5,419 nucleotides of DNA from JANXVY01 sp031365425 (GCA_031365425.1 JANLYB010000365.1:1-5419), one strand, 5' to 3'. Positions 1-5,419 are shown, counted from the stretch's first letter. The notes: a model not told the origin generated them from the letters alone. Translations and numbers: made by a program.

Positions 1-575
1 AAGGCGTTGCAACGGCGACCGAAGTCTCGACCATCGGCATCGTCTATTCCGTGCTGGTCGGGTTGTTCATCTATCGCTGCTTCGACTGGCGGCGCATCTT
101 TCCTATGATGGTCGATACGGCATCTTTGTCGGGTGCGATCCTGCTTATCATCGGTGCGGCAACGGCAATGGCGTGGTCGCTTACGCAGTCGGGTTTCTCG
201 CAGGACTTGGCGCGGGTGATGGCCGGGCTTCCGGGTGGCGCCTTCACGTTCATGATCGTGTCGATCGTCGCGTTCATCGTCCTGGGCAGCGTGCTTGAAG
301 GTATTCCCTCGATCGTGCTGTTTGGACCTCTCTTGTTCCCCATCGCACGCAGCATGGGCATCCACGAAGTCCACTATGCGATGGTCGTCATTCTCTCGAT
401 GGGCATCGGCCTGTTCTCTCCTCCGTTCGGCGTCGGCTATTACTGCGCCACCGCCATCAGCGGGGTGAACCCAGACGAAGGCATGAAACCCATCGTTGGT
501 TACATGCTCGCGCTGCTGGCCGGTCTCATCCTCGTCGCCGCATTCCCGTGGCTGTCTACTGGCTTCCTGCCCTGA
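1..575 (+). CDS. dctM: TRAP transporter large permease, DctM type (3' part only)
   Basis: This is the C-terminal part of the large membrane subunit of a tripartite ATP-independent periplasmic (TRAP) transporter, which imports organic acids or related solutes using an ion gradient and a periplasmic binding protein. The reading frame is open from base 3, giving about 190 residues of a family usually near 425, so the start lies outside the window; the GTG at 51 is internal. It opens with GVATATEVSTIGIVYSVLVG, matching the conserved TRAP 'G-A-T-x-TE' segment that runs into a membrane helix. Later come the helix pair around GSVLEGIPSIVLFGPLL (fragment residues 95-111), the signature SPPFGVGYY (139-147) and a final hydrophobic helix ending PWLSTGFLP. 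At least five hydrophobic segments are visible. The substrate cannot be read from this fragment. The binding protein and small permease genes are presumably just upstream. A transketolase gene follows on the same strand after 74 bp. Confidence 0.93.
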   Translation, partial: GVATATEVSTIGIVYSVLVGLFIYRCFDWRRIFPMMVDTASLSGAILLIIGAATAMAWSLTQSGFSQDLARVMAGLPGGAFTFMIVSIVAFIVLGSVLEGIPSIVLFGPLLFPIARSMGIHEVHYAMVVILSMGIGLFSPPFGVGYYCATAISGVNPDEGMKPIVGYMLALLAGLILVAAFPWLSTGFLP

Positions 576-593
576 AACTGCAGTTTGTTTTTT
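575..593 (+). other. 12-bp perfect palindrome followed by T-run after the TRAP stop codon
   Basis: AAACTG/CAGTTT at 575-586 is a perfect 12-bp palindrome that starts on the last base of the TRAP stop codon and is followed by GTTTTTT (587-593). As RNA it could form only a four-pair A/U-rich stem with a TGCA loop, which is weak for an intrinsic terminator despite the U-run. It may be a leaky terminator for the TRAP genes or chance. No convincing sigma70 promoter was seen in 576-608, although TTGAAG at 592-597 is -35-like. Confidence 0.3.
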
Positions 594-608
594 GAAGAAA
601 ATTACCCT

Positions 609-632
609 GCCTCCGGCGTCTGTGCCGGAGGC
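609..632 (+). promoter_or_regulatory. Strong GC hairpin in the TRAP-transketolase gap
   Basis: GCCTCCGGC (609-617) and GCCGGAGGC (624-632) are perfect 9-bp complementary arms around the 6-base loop GTCTGT. The hairpin is followed by CTTAGAGG, not a U-run, so it is not a classical intrinsic terminator on the plus strand. It ends only 17 bases before the transketolase ATG, immediately ahead of the ribosome binding site AGAGGA (636-641). There is no room for a promoter between hairpin and start, so any transketolase message starting upstream must carry it. It could be an attenuator, an mRNA-stabilising 3' end for the TRAP message after processing, or a translation modulator. Confidence 0.55.
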
Positions 633-649
633 CTTAGAGGACGCTTGTC

Positions 650-2656
650 ATGTCGCCTGCCCCAATCTCATCGCACACGCCTGTATCGTCGCGCCGGATG
701 GCGGACGCTATCCGCTTCCTTTCGCTGGACGCCATCGAGAAGGCGGCCGACGGTCACGCCGGCGCGCCGCTTGGTTGTGCGGAACTTGCAACCGCGCTGT
801 TCACGCGCCACCTCAAATGCAATCCGGCCGATCCGCTCTGGCCCGACCGCGACCGGTTTGTGCTATCGAACGGACATGGGTCGATGCTGTTGTATTCGTT
901 GCTGCATCTGTCGGGATATGCGGCGTTCCCCATCGAAGAGATAAAACGCTTCCGGGAGTTGGGTGCACACACTCACGGTCACCCGGAATATGCGCCCCAC
1001 ATTGGTATCGAAGTCACCACCGGCCCGTTGGGTCAGGGCATTGCCAATGCCGTGGGCATGGCCGTTGCCGAAGCCTGGCTCTCGGCCACCTTCGGCCCCG
1101 AAATCATCGACCATCGCACCTACGCCGTTGTCGGCGACGGCTGCCTGATGGAGGGCATCGCGCATGAAGTGATCTCGCTCGCCGGGCATCTACGGCTCGG
1201 CAAATTGTGCTTCTTGTGGGACGACAACGCCATGACCGACGATGGCGGGACGGAGTTCTCGATTTCCGAGGACGTACGCGCGCGATTCCGCATTGCGCAC
1301 TGGCAGGTGATCGATGTCGATGGCCATGACGTGGACGCGGTTTCGGCAGCCCTCACCCTCGCCAACAAAGACCCCCGCCCCACGATGATCGCCTGCACGA
1401 CCACCATCGGCAAAGGCTTCCCGCGCCTCGAAGGCCAGCGCGGCGCTCACGGCAGCCGGGTGTTCGCGCAGGATCTTGTCGACGCCCGAAAGGCAGCCGC
1501 CTGGAATCATGCGCCATTCGAAGTCCCAGCCGATGTCGCCAATGCCTGGACCGACGGCGTGGCGGGTCGCAACGCCGTCGAATATGCGCAATGGCAAAGG
1601 CGAGTTGAAGCATTACCTGCGGAGAAGCGTCGCTTCTTCGAGCGACTCTTTCGCGGTGAGATGCCCGATGGCTGGATCGGGGCGCTGTCCGCCCATCGCG
1701 CCAACCTTGCATCCAAGGCCGAAGCACAATCCACCAATCAGGCAACCGCCGACATCGTCGCGCTGCTTGCCGACGCAATCCCCGAACTGTTTTCCGGTGC
1801 ACCCGACCTTGAAGGCCCTACCAACTGCAAGCGTAAACTGGAAGCATTCACCGCACAGAACCGCGCCGGCCGTTACCTTCACTACGGCATCCGCGAGCAT
1901 GCCATGGGTTCGATGATGAACGGCATCGTAGCACATGGCGGCATGATCCCGCTTGGCGCTACCTATCTCGTCTTCTCCGACTACATGCGTCCTGCCCTGC
2001 GCTTGTCAGCGCTGATGGAAATGCCCGTCATCACGATCTACAGCCACGACTCCATCGGCATCGGTAAGAACGGCCCAACCCATCAACCAGTCGAGTTTCT
2101 CGCCTCGTTGCGCGCCATTCCCAACATGGCCGTGTTCCGCCCCGCCGATGCGGTCGAAGCCGCGGAGTGCTGGGAGGCGGCCCTTTCCATCAAGGCTGGC
2201 CCCTCGTCCATGATCTGCTCGCGCCAAGCGCTACCCCCATTGCGCACCAAGGTCAGCACGGAAAACCTGTCCGCGCGCGGCGCCTACATCCTGGCCGAAG
2301 TCGAAGGCGGTCCGCGCCGGGTCACGCTTCTGGCGACCGGCTCAGAAGTCGCCATCGCCATCGCCGCCCGCGCTCGTCTCCAAGCCAAAGGAATTGCGAC
2401 CGCGGTCGTCTCGATGCCCTGCTGGGAACTCTTCGACAAACAGGACGCGGCTTATCGTGATCGCGTGCTAGGCCCCGGCACCGTGCGCGTCGCCGTCGAA
2501 GCAGCTGTCAAATTCGGCTGGGAGCGATGGATCGGCGACACTGGCGGGTTTGTGGGCATGTCGAGCTTTGGGGCGTCAGGTCCTGGCGATGAGCTTTACG
2601 CCCAATTCGGCATCACGGCCCAAGCTGTCGAAGACGCCGCGCTCTCTCGTCTCTGA
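650..2656 (+). CDS. tkt: Transketolase, full length, with altered substrate pocket
   Basis: Cytoplasmic thiamine diphosphate enzyme of 668 residues, the normal length for the family, which moves two-carbon ketol units between sugars in the pentose phosphate pathway or Calvin cycle. Start: ATG at 650 has AGAGGA eight bases upstream; Met17 (698) is a weaker alternative. Family landmarks in order: H36 in GHAGAP (usually GHPGAP), SNGHGS with H76, GHPE with H111, TTGPLGQGIANAVGMA, the cofactor motif GDG(162-164) to DDN(191-193), H267, D386, catalytic E416 in REHAM, H466 and H478 in the HDSIG...GPTHQP loop, R525 in SRQ, and a normal C-terminal domain. Unusual changes: N363 where family members have the phosphate-binding Arg (Arg359 of yeast, Arg358 of E. 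coli), and K473-N474 where E-D is usual, the Asp contacting the substrate C2 hydroxyl. Clearly a transketolase; whether it uses the standard phosphorylated substrates is uncertain. It lies 74 bp behind a TRAP permease gene, probably as part of one catabolic unit. Confidence 0.95.
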   Translation: MSPAPISSHTPVSSRRMADAIRFLSLDAIEKAADGHAGAPLGCAELATALFTRHLKCNPADPLWPDRDRFVLSNGHGSMLLYSLLHLSGYAAFPIEEIKRFRELGAHTHGHPEYAPHIGIEVTTGPLGQGIANAVGMAVAEAWLSATFGPEIIDHRTYAVVGDGCLMEGIAHEVISLAGHLRLGKLCFLWDDNAMTDDGGTEFSISEDVRARFRIAHWQVIDVDGHDVDAVSAALTLANKDPRPTMIACTTTIGKGFPRLEGQRGAHGSRVFAQDLVDARKAAAWNHAPFEVPADVANAWTDGVAGRNAVEYAQWQRRVEALPAEKRRFFERLFRGEMPDGWIGALSAHRANLASKAEAQSTNQATADIVALLADAIPELFSGAPDLEGPTNCKRKLEAFTAQNRAGRYLHYGIREHAMGSMMNGIVAHGGMIPLGATYLVFSDYMRPALRLSALMEMPVITIYSHDSIGIGKNGPTHQPVEFLASLRAIPNMAVFRPADAVEAAECWEAALSIKAGPSSMICSRQALPPLRTKVSTENLSARGAYILAEVEGGPRRVTLLATGSEVAIAIAARARLQAKGIATAVVSMPCWELFDKQDAAYRDRVLGPGTVRVAVEAAVKFGWERWIGDTGGFVGMSSFGASGPGDELYAQFGITAQAVEDAALSRL

Positions 2657-2664
2657 CGTGCAAA

Positions 2665-2683
2665 CATGCATGCCATAAGCATG
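2665..2683. terminator. Weak stem-loop between convergent tkt and lysR
   Basis: The 41-bp gap between the two convergent genes contains CATGC (2669-2673) and GCATG (2679-2683) around a CATAA loop. Five pairs and no U-run on either strand make this a poor intrinsic terminator. It is nevertheless the only structure in the gap, so the two transcripts may overlap or end by another mechanism such as Rho. Confidence 0.2.
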
Positions 2684-2697
2684 ATCGCCACGACCTC

Positions 2698-3624
2698 CTA
2701 TGGCCGTTCCGGCGCGCGGTCCCAACTGGGGTGTGGGCTGAACTGTGCGACGAGAAAATCGATGAAGGCGCGGACTTTTGCGGGCGGACGCCGTTGGGCG
2801 GGGTAGGCGGCGAAGATGCCATCGAGTTGCATCGGGGGATAATCGAGCATGACCGGCACGAGCAATCCCTCCGCGATTTCGCGCGCCACTAAAAATGCCG
2901 GCTGATAGACGATGCCTTGCCCCGCGATGGCCGCCGCTACGAGCGCATCGCCGTTGTTGGCTTTCAGGGCTCCCGCGACCGGCACTTGCATTTTGCGGTC
3001 ATGCCCGAACATCCACGTGTCGGCGCCAGACGCGCGGGACAGCGTATAGAGCAGGCAATTGTGGCTGGCTAATTCAGCGACATGACCGGGCGTCCCGTGC
3101 GCCTGGAGATAACTGGGGGCAGCACAGACGATCATCGAGCATGCAGCGATCCGGCGCGCGACAAGATCGGAGCCGGACATATCGCCAATACGGATAACAA
3201 GGTCCCAGCCCTCTTCGATGAGGTCCACGTGCCGGTCGTTGAGGCCCAATTCGATAGTCAGTGCCGGATGGAGTTTAGCGAACGCGGGGATCAACGGCGC
3301 GATCTGGCGGCTGCCGAACGACACCGGCACATTGAGCCGAAGCGTGCCGCGCACATCGACCGTCTCAGCGGCGGCTGCGGCGTCCGCCTCATCGACTTCG
3401 GTGAGAATCCGCTCTGCGGCATCGAGATAATTGCGGCCCGCTTCCGTCAGCGTGAGCCGCCGCGTCGTGCGGTGCAACAGCTTGACCCCCAGCCGCGATT
3501 CGAGCGCTCCCATATGCTTAGTCGCCATCGTTTGCGACATGCCCAGCGTCCGCGCTGCAGCCGAAAGGCTACCGAGAGACGCTACACGCGCAAAAATCTG
3601 CATCCCGGTCAAACGATCAAGCAT
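2698..3624 (-). CDS. LysR-family transcriptional regulator
   Basis: A 308-residue DNA-binding regulator, typical LysR length. Residues about 1-63 form the winged helix-turn-helix: MLDRLTGMQIFARV, then SLSAAARTLGMSQTMATKHM with the recognition helix, then LGVKLLHRTTRRLTLTEAG. A linker helix follows, and an effector-binding domain (about 92-295) carries the LRLNVPVSFG, DLVIRIG and IVYQPAFLV segments of the CrgA/AaeR-like subgroup. The start at 3624 was chosen because homologues begin at this MLDRLT methionine; an in-frame ATG at 3678 would add 18 atypical residues and lies on the predicted -35 element. The ribosome binding site is weak. All three cysteines (C162, C167, C190) are in the effector domain. 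It is divergent from the doxX/VOC/reductase genes, the usual arrangement for a LysR protein and its target operon. The inducer cannot be told from sequence. Confidence 0.93.
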   Translation of the reverse strand: MLDRLTGMQIFARVASLGSLSAAARTLGMSQTMATKHMGALESRLGVKLLHRTTRRLTLTEAGRNYLDAAERILTEVDEADAAAAAETVDVRGTLRLNVPVSFGSRQIAPLIPAFAKLHPALTIELGLNDRHVDLIEEGWDLVIRIGDMSGSDLVARRIAACSMIVCAAPSYLQAHGTPGHVAELASHNCLLYTLSRASGADTWMFGHDRKMQVPVAGALKANNGDALVAAAIAGQGIVYQPAFLVAREIAEGLLVPVMLDYPPMQLDGIFAAYPAQRRPPAKVRAFIDFLVAQFSPHPSWDRAPERP

Positions 3625-3632
3625 CGAACATT

Positions 3633-3649
3633 TCACACTGTTGGTGTGA
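3633..3649. promoter_or_regulatory. Perfect palindrome, candidate LysR operator
   Basis: TCACACTGTTGGTGTGA has 6-bp perfect arms (TCACAC/GTGTGA) around a 5-base centre at 3641. It overlaps the predicted transcription start of the lysR gene and lies about 70 bp upstream of the likely doxX start, the classic spacing for a LysR recognition site. It is not a textbook T-N11-A box: the equivalent pair here is A-N11-T. It lies 9-25 bases before the lysR ATG. Confidence 0.5.
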
Positions 3650-3650
3650 G

Positions 3651-3678
3651 ATAATAGCACTACATTGCGGATTATCAA
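3651..3678 (-). promoter_or_regulatory. Sigma70-like promoter for lysR
   Basis: Read on the minus strand, TTGATA (3678-3673) and TATTAT (3656-3651) each match five of six consensus bases of the -35 and -10 elements, with a 16-bp spacer. Transcription would start near 3644 and give a leader of about 20 bases before the ATG at 3624. The two elements share the inverted repeat GATAAT/ATTATC (3650-3655 and 3671-3676). Confidence 0.55.
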
Positions 3679-3698
3679 ACTCGGCTAGGGGTGCAATT

Positions 3699-3723
3699 TA
3701 TAGAACACATTTAGCCACTGGAG
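3699..3723 (+). promoter_or_regulatory. Candidate -10 element and ribosome binding site of doxX
   Basis: TATAGA (3699-3704) resembles a -10 box and would start transcription near 3711. No good -35 lies at the expected distance (CAAACT at 3676-3681), which would suit a promoter that needs an activator such as LysR. GGAG at 3720-3723, six bases before the ATG at 3730, is a clear ribosome binding site. Confidence 0.35.
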
Positions 3724-3729
3724 ATTTCC

Positions 3730-4161
3730 ATGATCGACACTCAAACTGCACCCTATGCCGCCCTGCTCTTGCGCGTCAGCCTTGGCGTCCTGTTCCTGGC
3801 TCACGGGCTCTTGCTCAAAGTCTTCACCTTCACCATTCCGGGCACAGTCGGCTACTTCCAGAGTCTGGGTTATCCGGGGTTCTTCGCCTATCTGGTCATT
3901 CTGGGCGAAATCGGCGGCGGCCTTGCGCTCATCCTGGGTGCCTATACCCGCACCATCGCACTTCTGCTGATCCCCCTCATGATTGGTGCAACGCTCCAGC
4001 ACACCGGCAACGGATGGGTGTTTTCAGGCAAGGGCGGTGGCTGGGAGTTCCCCGTGTTCTGGACCGCCATGCTGGTGGTGCAGGCACTCCTGGGCGACGG
4101 TGCGTATGGGCTGAAACTCTCAAACCGTGCGTCCGATGCCAGGAACGTTCGTACGGCATGA
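3730..4161 (+). CDS. DoxX family membrane protein
   Basis: A 143-residue inner-membrane protein with about four hydrophobic helices, typical DoxX size. Family features seen: R15-x-x-LGVLFLAHGLLLK near the N-terminus (R15, H25, G26, K30), the YFQSLGYPGFFAYL segment, E60 in LVILGEIGGGLALILGAYTR, and the loop with H-x-G-N-GWVFS...GGGWEF before the last helix (about residues 91-109). DoxX proteins are small membrane proteins linked to quinone, thiol or oxidative-stress functions, and Bacillus subtilis CatD, partner of the catechol dioxygenase CatE, belongs here; the biochemical role is poorly defined. The start is supported by GGAG six bases upstream. It is the first gene of a plus-strand run with the VOC protein and flavin reductase, divergent from the lysR gene. 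A role in detoxifying quinone-like compounds at the membrane is inferred from this company. Confidence 0.9.
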   Translation: MIDTQTAPYAALLLRVSLGVLFLAHGLLLKVFTFTIPGTVGYFQSLGYPGFFAYLVILGEIGGGLALILGAYTRTIALLLIPLMIGATLQHTGNGWVFSGKGGGWEFPVFWTAMLVVQALLGDGAYGLKLSNRASDARNVRTA

Positions 4162-4167
4162 TGCGGA

Positions 4168-4211
4168 CCGGAACTCCGGCCGGCACCCTTGGTTGGATAC
4201 TCCCGTATCCA
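4168..4211 (+). repeat. Inverted repeats in the doxX-VOC gap
   Basis: The 89-bp gap holds a perfect hairpin, TGGATAC (4194-4200) and GTATCCA (4205-4211) with a TCCC loop. A shorter one, CCGGA/TCCGG (4168-4179), stands before it, running into CCGGCCGG (4176-4183). Neither is followed by a U-run. The 18-bp palindrome contains ATAC-N4-GTAT, so it might be a protein-binding site, or an RNA hairpin setting relative expression of doxX and the following genes. Confidence 0.4.
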
Positions 4212-4250
4212 GACTAACGTCCACACCCTCAGCCAACCTTCGAGACGGCC

Positions 4251-4781
4251 ATGATCGCACCTTCTAACAGCCTGCCCACAATCGAGCCGGTTCTTACCCC
4301 ACGCCCCATCGACCCGCTGGTCCGCGTCGGTCATGTCCATCTCAAAGTCGCCGACCTCGAACGGTCACTCGGGTTCTACTGCGGCGTGCTTGGTTTTGAA
4401 TTGAAGCAGCGTTTTGGCCGTCAGGCCGCATTCATCTCTGCCGGCGGATATCACCACCACATTGGACTCAATACCTGGGAAAGCCGGGGCGGCTCGCCGC
4501 CTCCTCCTGGTACTACCGGGCTCTATCACGTAGCACTGCTCTACCCGAACCGTGCGAGCCTTGGCGACGCCCTGAAGCGTCTCACTGCCGCAAACGTCAC
4601 AATCGACGGCGCCAGTGATCACGGCGTCAGCGAGGCAATCTATCTCAGCGATCCCGACGGCAATGGCGTCGAGCTCTACCGGGACCGCCCCGAGGCCGAA
4701 TGGCCCCGCAATGCCGATGGAACATTGGTCATGCACACCGCGTCATTGGATCTGCATGCCCTCCTGCGCGAAGCCGTCTGA
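4251..4781 (+). CDS. VOC superfamily protein, single-module CatE-like dioxygenase/glyoxalase
   Basis: A 176-residue cytoplasmic protein of the vicinal oxygen chelate fold (glyoxalase / bleomycin resistance / extradiol dioxygenase). Two beta-alpha-beta-beta-beta units are visible: one from GHVHLKVADLERSLGFY (27-43) through YHHHIGLNTW (67-76), the other from GLYHVALLYP (90-99) to SDPDGNGVELYRDRP (133-147). H28, H93 and E141 occupy the positions of the 2-His-1-carboxylate metal triad of extradiol dioxygenases. The segment ASDHGVSEAIYLSDPDGNGVELY closely resembles the CatE group. CatE-type catechol 2,3-dioxygenases normally have two modules (near 285 residues), so this is a one-module form and its reaction is open: ring cleavage of a catechol or hydroquinone, or a glyoxalase-like step. 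The C-terminal tail WPRNADG...LDLHALLREA is typical of this short subgroup. The ribosome binding site is poor (GAGACGG near 4242-4248), suggesting coupled or structured translation. The reductase gene follows after 27 bp. Confidence 0.88.
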   Translation: MIAPSNSLPTIEPVLTPRPIDPLVRVGHVHLKVADLERSLGFYCGVLGFELKQRFGRQAAFISAGGYHHHIGLNTWESRGGSPPPPGTTGLYHVALLYPNRASLGDALKRLTAANVTIDGASDHGVSEAIYLSDPDGNGVELYRDRPEAEWPRNADGTLVMHTASLDLHALLREAV

Positions 4782-4808
4782 AACTTCTTCAACCTGACAA
4801 GGATCCCC

Positions 4809-5387
4809 ATGACCACGAAGATCGCCGTCATCACCGGCAGCCTCCGCCGCGACTCGTTCAACCGCAAACTCGCTGTCGCGCTGGCAAAGCTCGCCCCGGC
4901 TGACTTCACATTCCATCACGTCGAGATCGGCGATCTGCCGCTCTATAATCAGGATAACGACGGTGCGCCCGCAGCCTCCGTCGTACGCCTCAAATCGGAA
5001 ATCTCGTCTGCGCAGGGCCTACTGTTCGTGACGCCAGAGTACAACCGCTCGATCCCCGGCGTTTTGAAGAACGCCATCGACCACGCCTCGAGGCCCTATG
5101 GGCAAAGTGCCTGGGACGGTAAACCGGCTGGTGTGATCGGCGTCTCCGTGGGGGCGATCGGGACGGCGCTTGCCCAGCAGCACCTGCGCAACATTCTTGC
5201 CTATCTCGACGTACCGGCTCTGGGCCAGCCAGAAGCTTTCATCCAAGCCAAGGACGGTCTTTTCGAGGCCGACGGAAGCATCGGCGCTGCCAGCCGGCAG
5301 TTCCTGCAGGGCTGGATGGACCGTTATGTCGCCTGGGTGAAAAAGCACACGATGCCCATCGACAACGACATGCAGGCAGCGTCGTGA
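4809..5387 (+). CDS. NAD(P)H-dependent FMN/quinone reductase, ChrR/YieF-like
   Basis: A 192-residue cytoplasmic flavoprotein with a flavodoxin-like fold (NADPH-dependent FMN reductase family). The FMN phosphate loop is GSLRRDSFN (10-18). The second flavin-contacting signature, TPEYNRSIPGVLKNAIDHAS (75-94), is almost identical in pattern to that of E. coli ChrR/YieF and related azo/quinone reductases. DLPLYNQDND (42-51) and the KPAGVIGVSVGAIGTALAQQHLR segment also fit. Such enzymes transfer electrons from NAD(P)H through FMN to quinones, azo dyes, nitro compounds or chromate, often by two-electron quinone reduction that avoids redox cycling. AAGGA (4799-4803), five bases before the ATG, is a good ribosome binding site. 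It is the third gene of the LysR-linked run, 27 bp after the VOC gene, which supports a quinone-detoxification role. The natural substrate is unknown. Confidence 0.93.
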   Translation: MTTKIAVITGSLRRDSFNRKLAVALAKLAPADFTFHHVEIGDLPLYNQDNDGAPAASVVRLKSEISSAQGLLFVTPEYNRSIPGVLKNAIDHASRPYGQSAWDGKPAGVIGVSVGAIGTALAQQHLRNILAYLDVPALGQPEAFIQAKDGLFEADGSIGAASRQFLQGWMDRYVAWVKKHTMPIDNDMQAAS

Positions 5388-5399
5388 GCGGCTAGCGGA

Positions 5400-5419
5400 A
5401 TGTCGGATTCGGTGCAGCG
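5400..5419 (+). CDS. Possible start of a next gene (cut by window end)
   Basis: ATG at 5400 opens a frame reading MSDSVQ before the window ends, 12 bases after the reductase stop codon. The spacing would suit a fourth gene of the same operon, with GAG at 5386-5388 as a weak ribosome binding site. Six codons are too few to identify a product or prove a gene. Confidence 0.25.

Noticed and set aside
575..593. Intrinsic terminator for the TRAP genes
   Set aside because: The palindrome has no real loop and only a weak A/U stem; the T-run alone is not enough to call a terminator, so it is kept only as a low-confidence element.
496..1167. Long plus-strand open frame of 223 codons over the TRAP end and transketolase start
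   Set aside because: It overlaps two well-supported genes in another frame, and its Arg/Cys/His-rich translation looks like a high-GC shadow with no recognisable domain.
1353..1802. Minus-strand open frame of 149 codons inside the transketolase gene
   Set aside because: Antisense to a conserved enzyme; Arg/Trp-rich translation typical of a shadow frame and no family resemblance.
3082..3654. Plus-strand open frame of 190 codons opposite the LysR gene
   Set aside because: Antisense shadow: it covers the conserved helix-turn-helix coding region, and its product has no recognisable features.
3625..3678. Upstream in-frame ATG (3678) giving an 18-residue longer LysR protein
   Set aside because: Homologues start at the MLDRLTGM methionine; the extra residues are atypical and overlap the predicted promoter and palindrome.
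3942..4340. Minus-strand open frame of 132 codons across the doxX-VOC gap
   Set aside because: Covers the ends of two supported genes on the other strand; composition is that of a shadow frame and no family is recognised.
1..5419. CRISPR arrays, tRNA/rRNA genes, insertion sequences, attachment sites
   Set aside because: No repeated spacer-repeat pattern, transposase or structural RNA sequence was recognised on either strand.

Overview
The window is GC-rich DNA with strong G/C preference at third codon positions. It looks like a proteobacterial chromosome, most likely an alphaproteobacterium of the sphingomonad or rhizobial type. That placement is inferred from the style of the proteins (TRAP permease, CbbT-like transketolase, a LysR regulator opening MLDRLTGMQIFARV); no rRNA or other marker is present. 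I see no mobile element, tRNA, CRISPR array or long repeat.

Left part (1-2656, + strand): the C-terminal half of a TRAP transporter large permease (DctM type) ends at 575. After a 74-bp gap with a strong GC hairpin comes a full-length transketolase (650-2656). The short gap and shared strand suggest an importer coupled to carbon metabolism. The transketolase keeps the thiamine diphosphate and catalytic residues but has changed several positions that normally contact the sugar phosphate, so its substrate may not be the usual one.

Right part (2698-5387, extending past the end): a LysR-family regulator on the minus strand is divergent from a three-gene plus-strand cluster: a DoxX-like membrane protein, a single-module VOC (glyoxalase/extradiol dioxygenase fold) protein, and an NAD(P)H-dependent FMN/quinone reductase. 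The roughly 105-bp divergent region holds a good sigma70-like promoter for the regulator and a perfect 6-bp-arm palindrome placed where a LysR protein could repress itself and activate the other side. DoxX plus a CatE-like VOC protein plus a flavin quinone reductase recalls the catechol/quinone detoxification genes of Bacillus subtilis (catD-catE and azoreductases), here under a LysR rather than a MarR/DUF24 regulator. The likely job is defence against quinones or related electrophiles; this is inference from families and context.

The two halves converge at 2657-2697 and are probably separate transcription units. No single gene is wholly unfamiliar. The best candidates for something undescribed are the altered transketolase pocket linked to a TRAP importer, and the LysR-controlled DoxX/VOC/reductase module.
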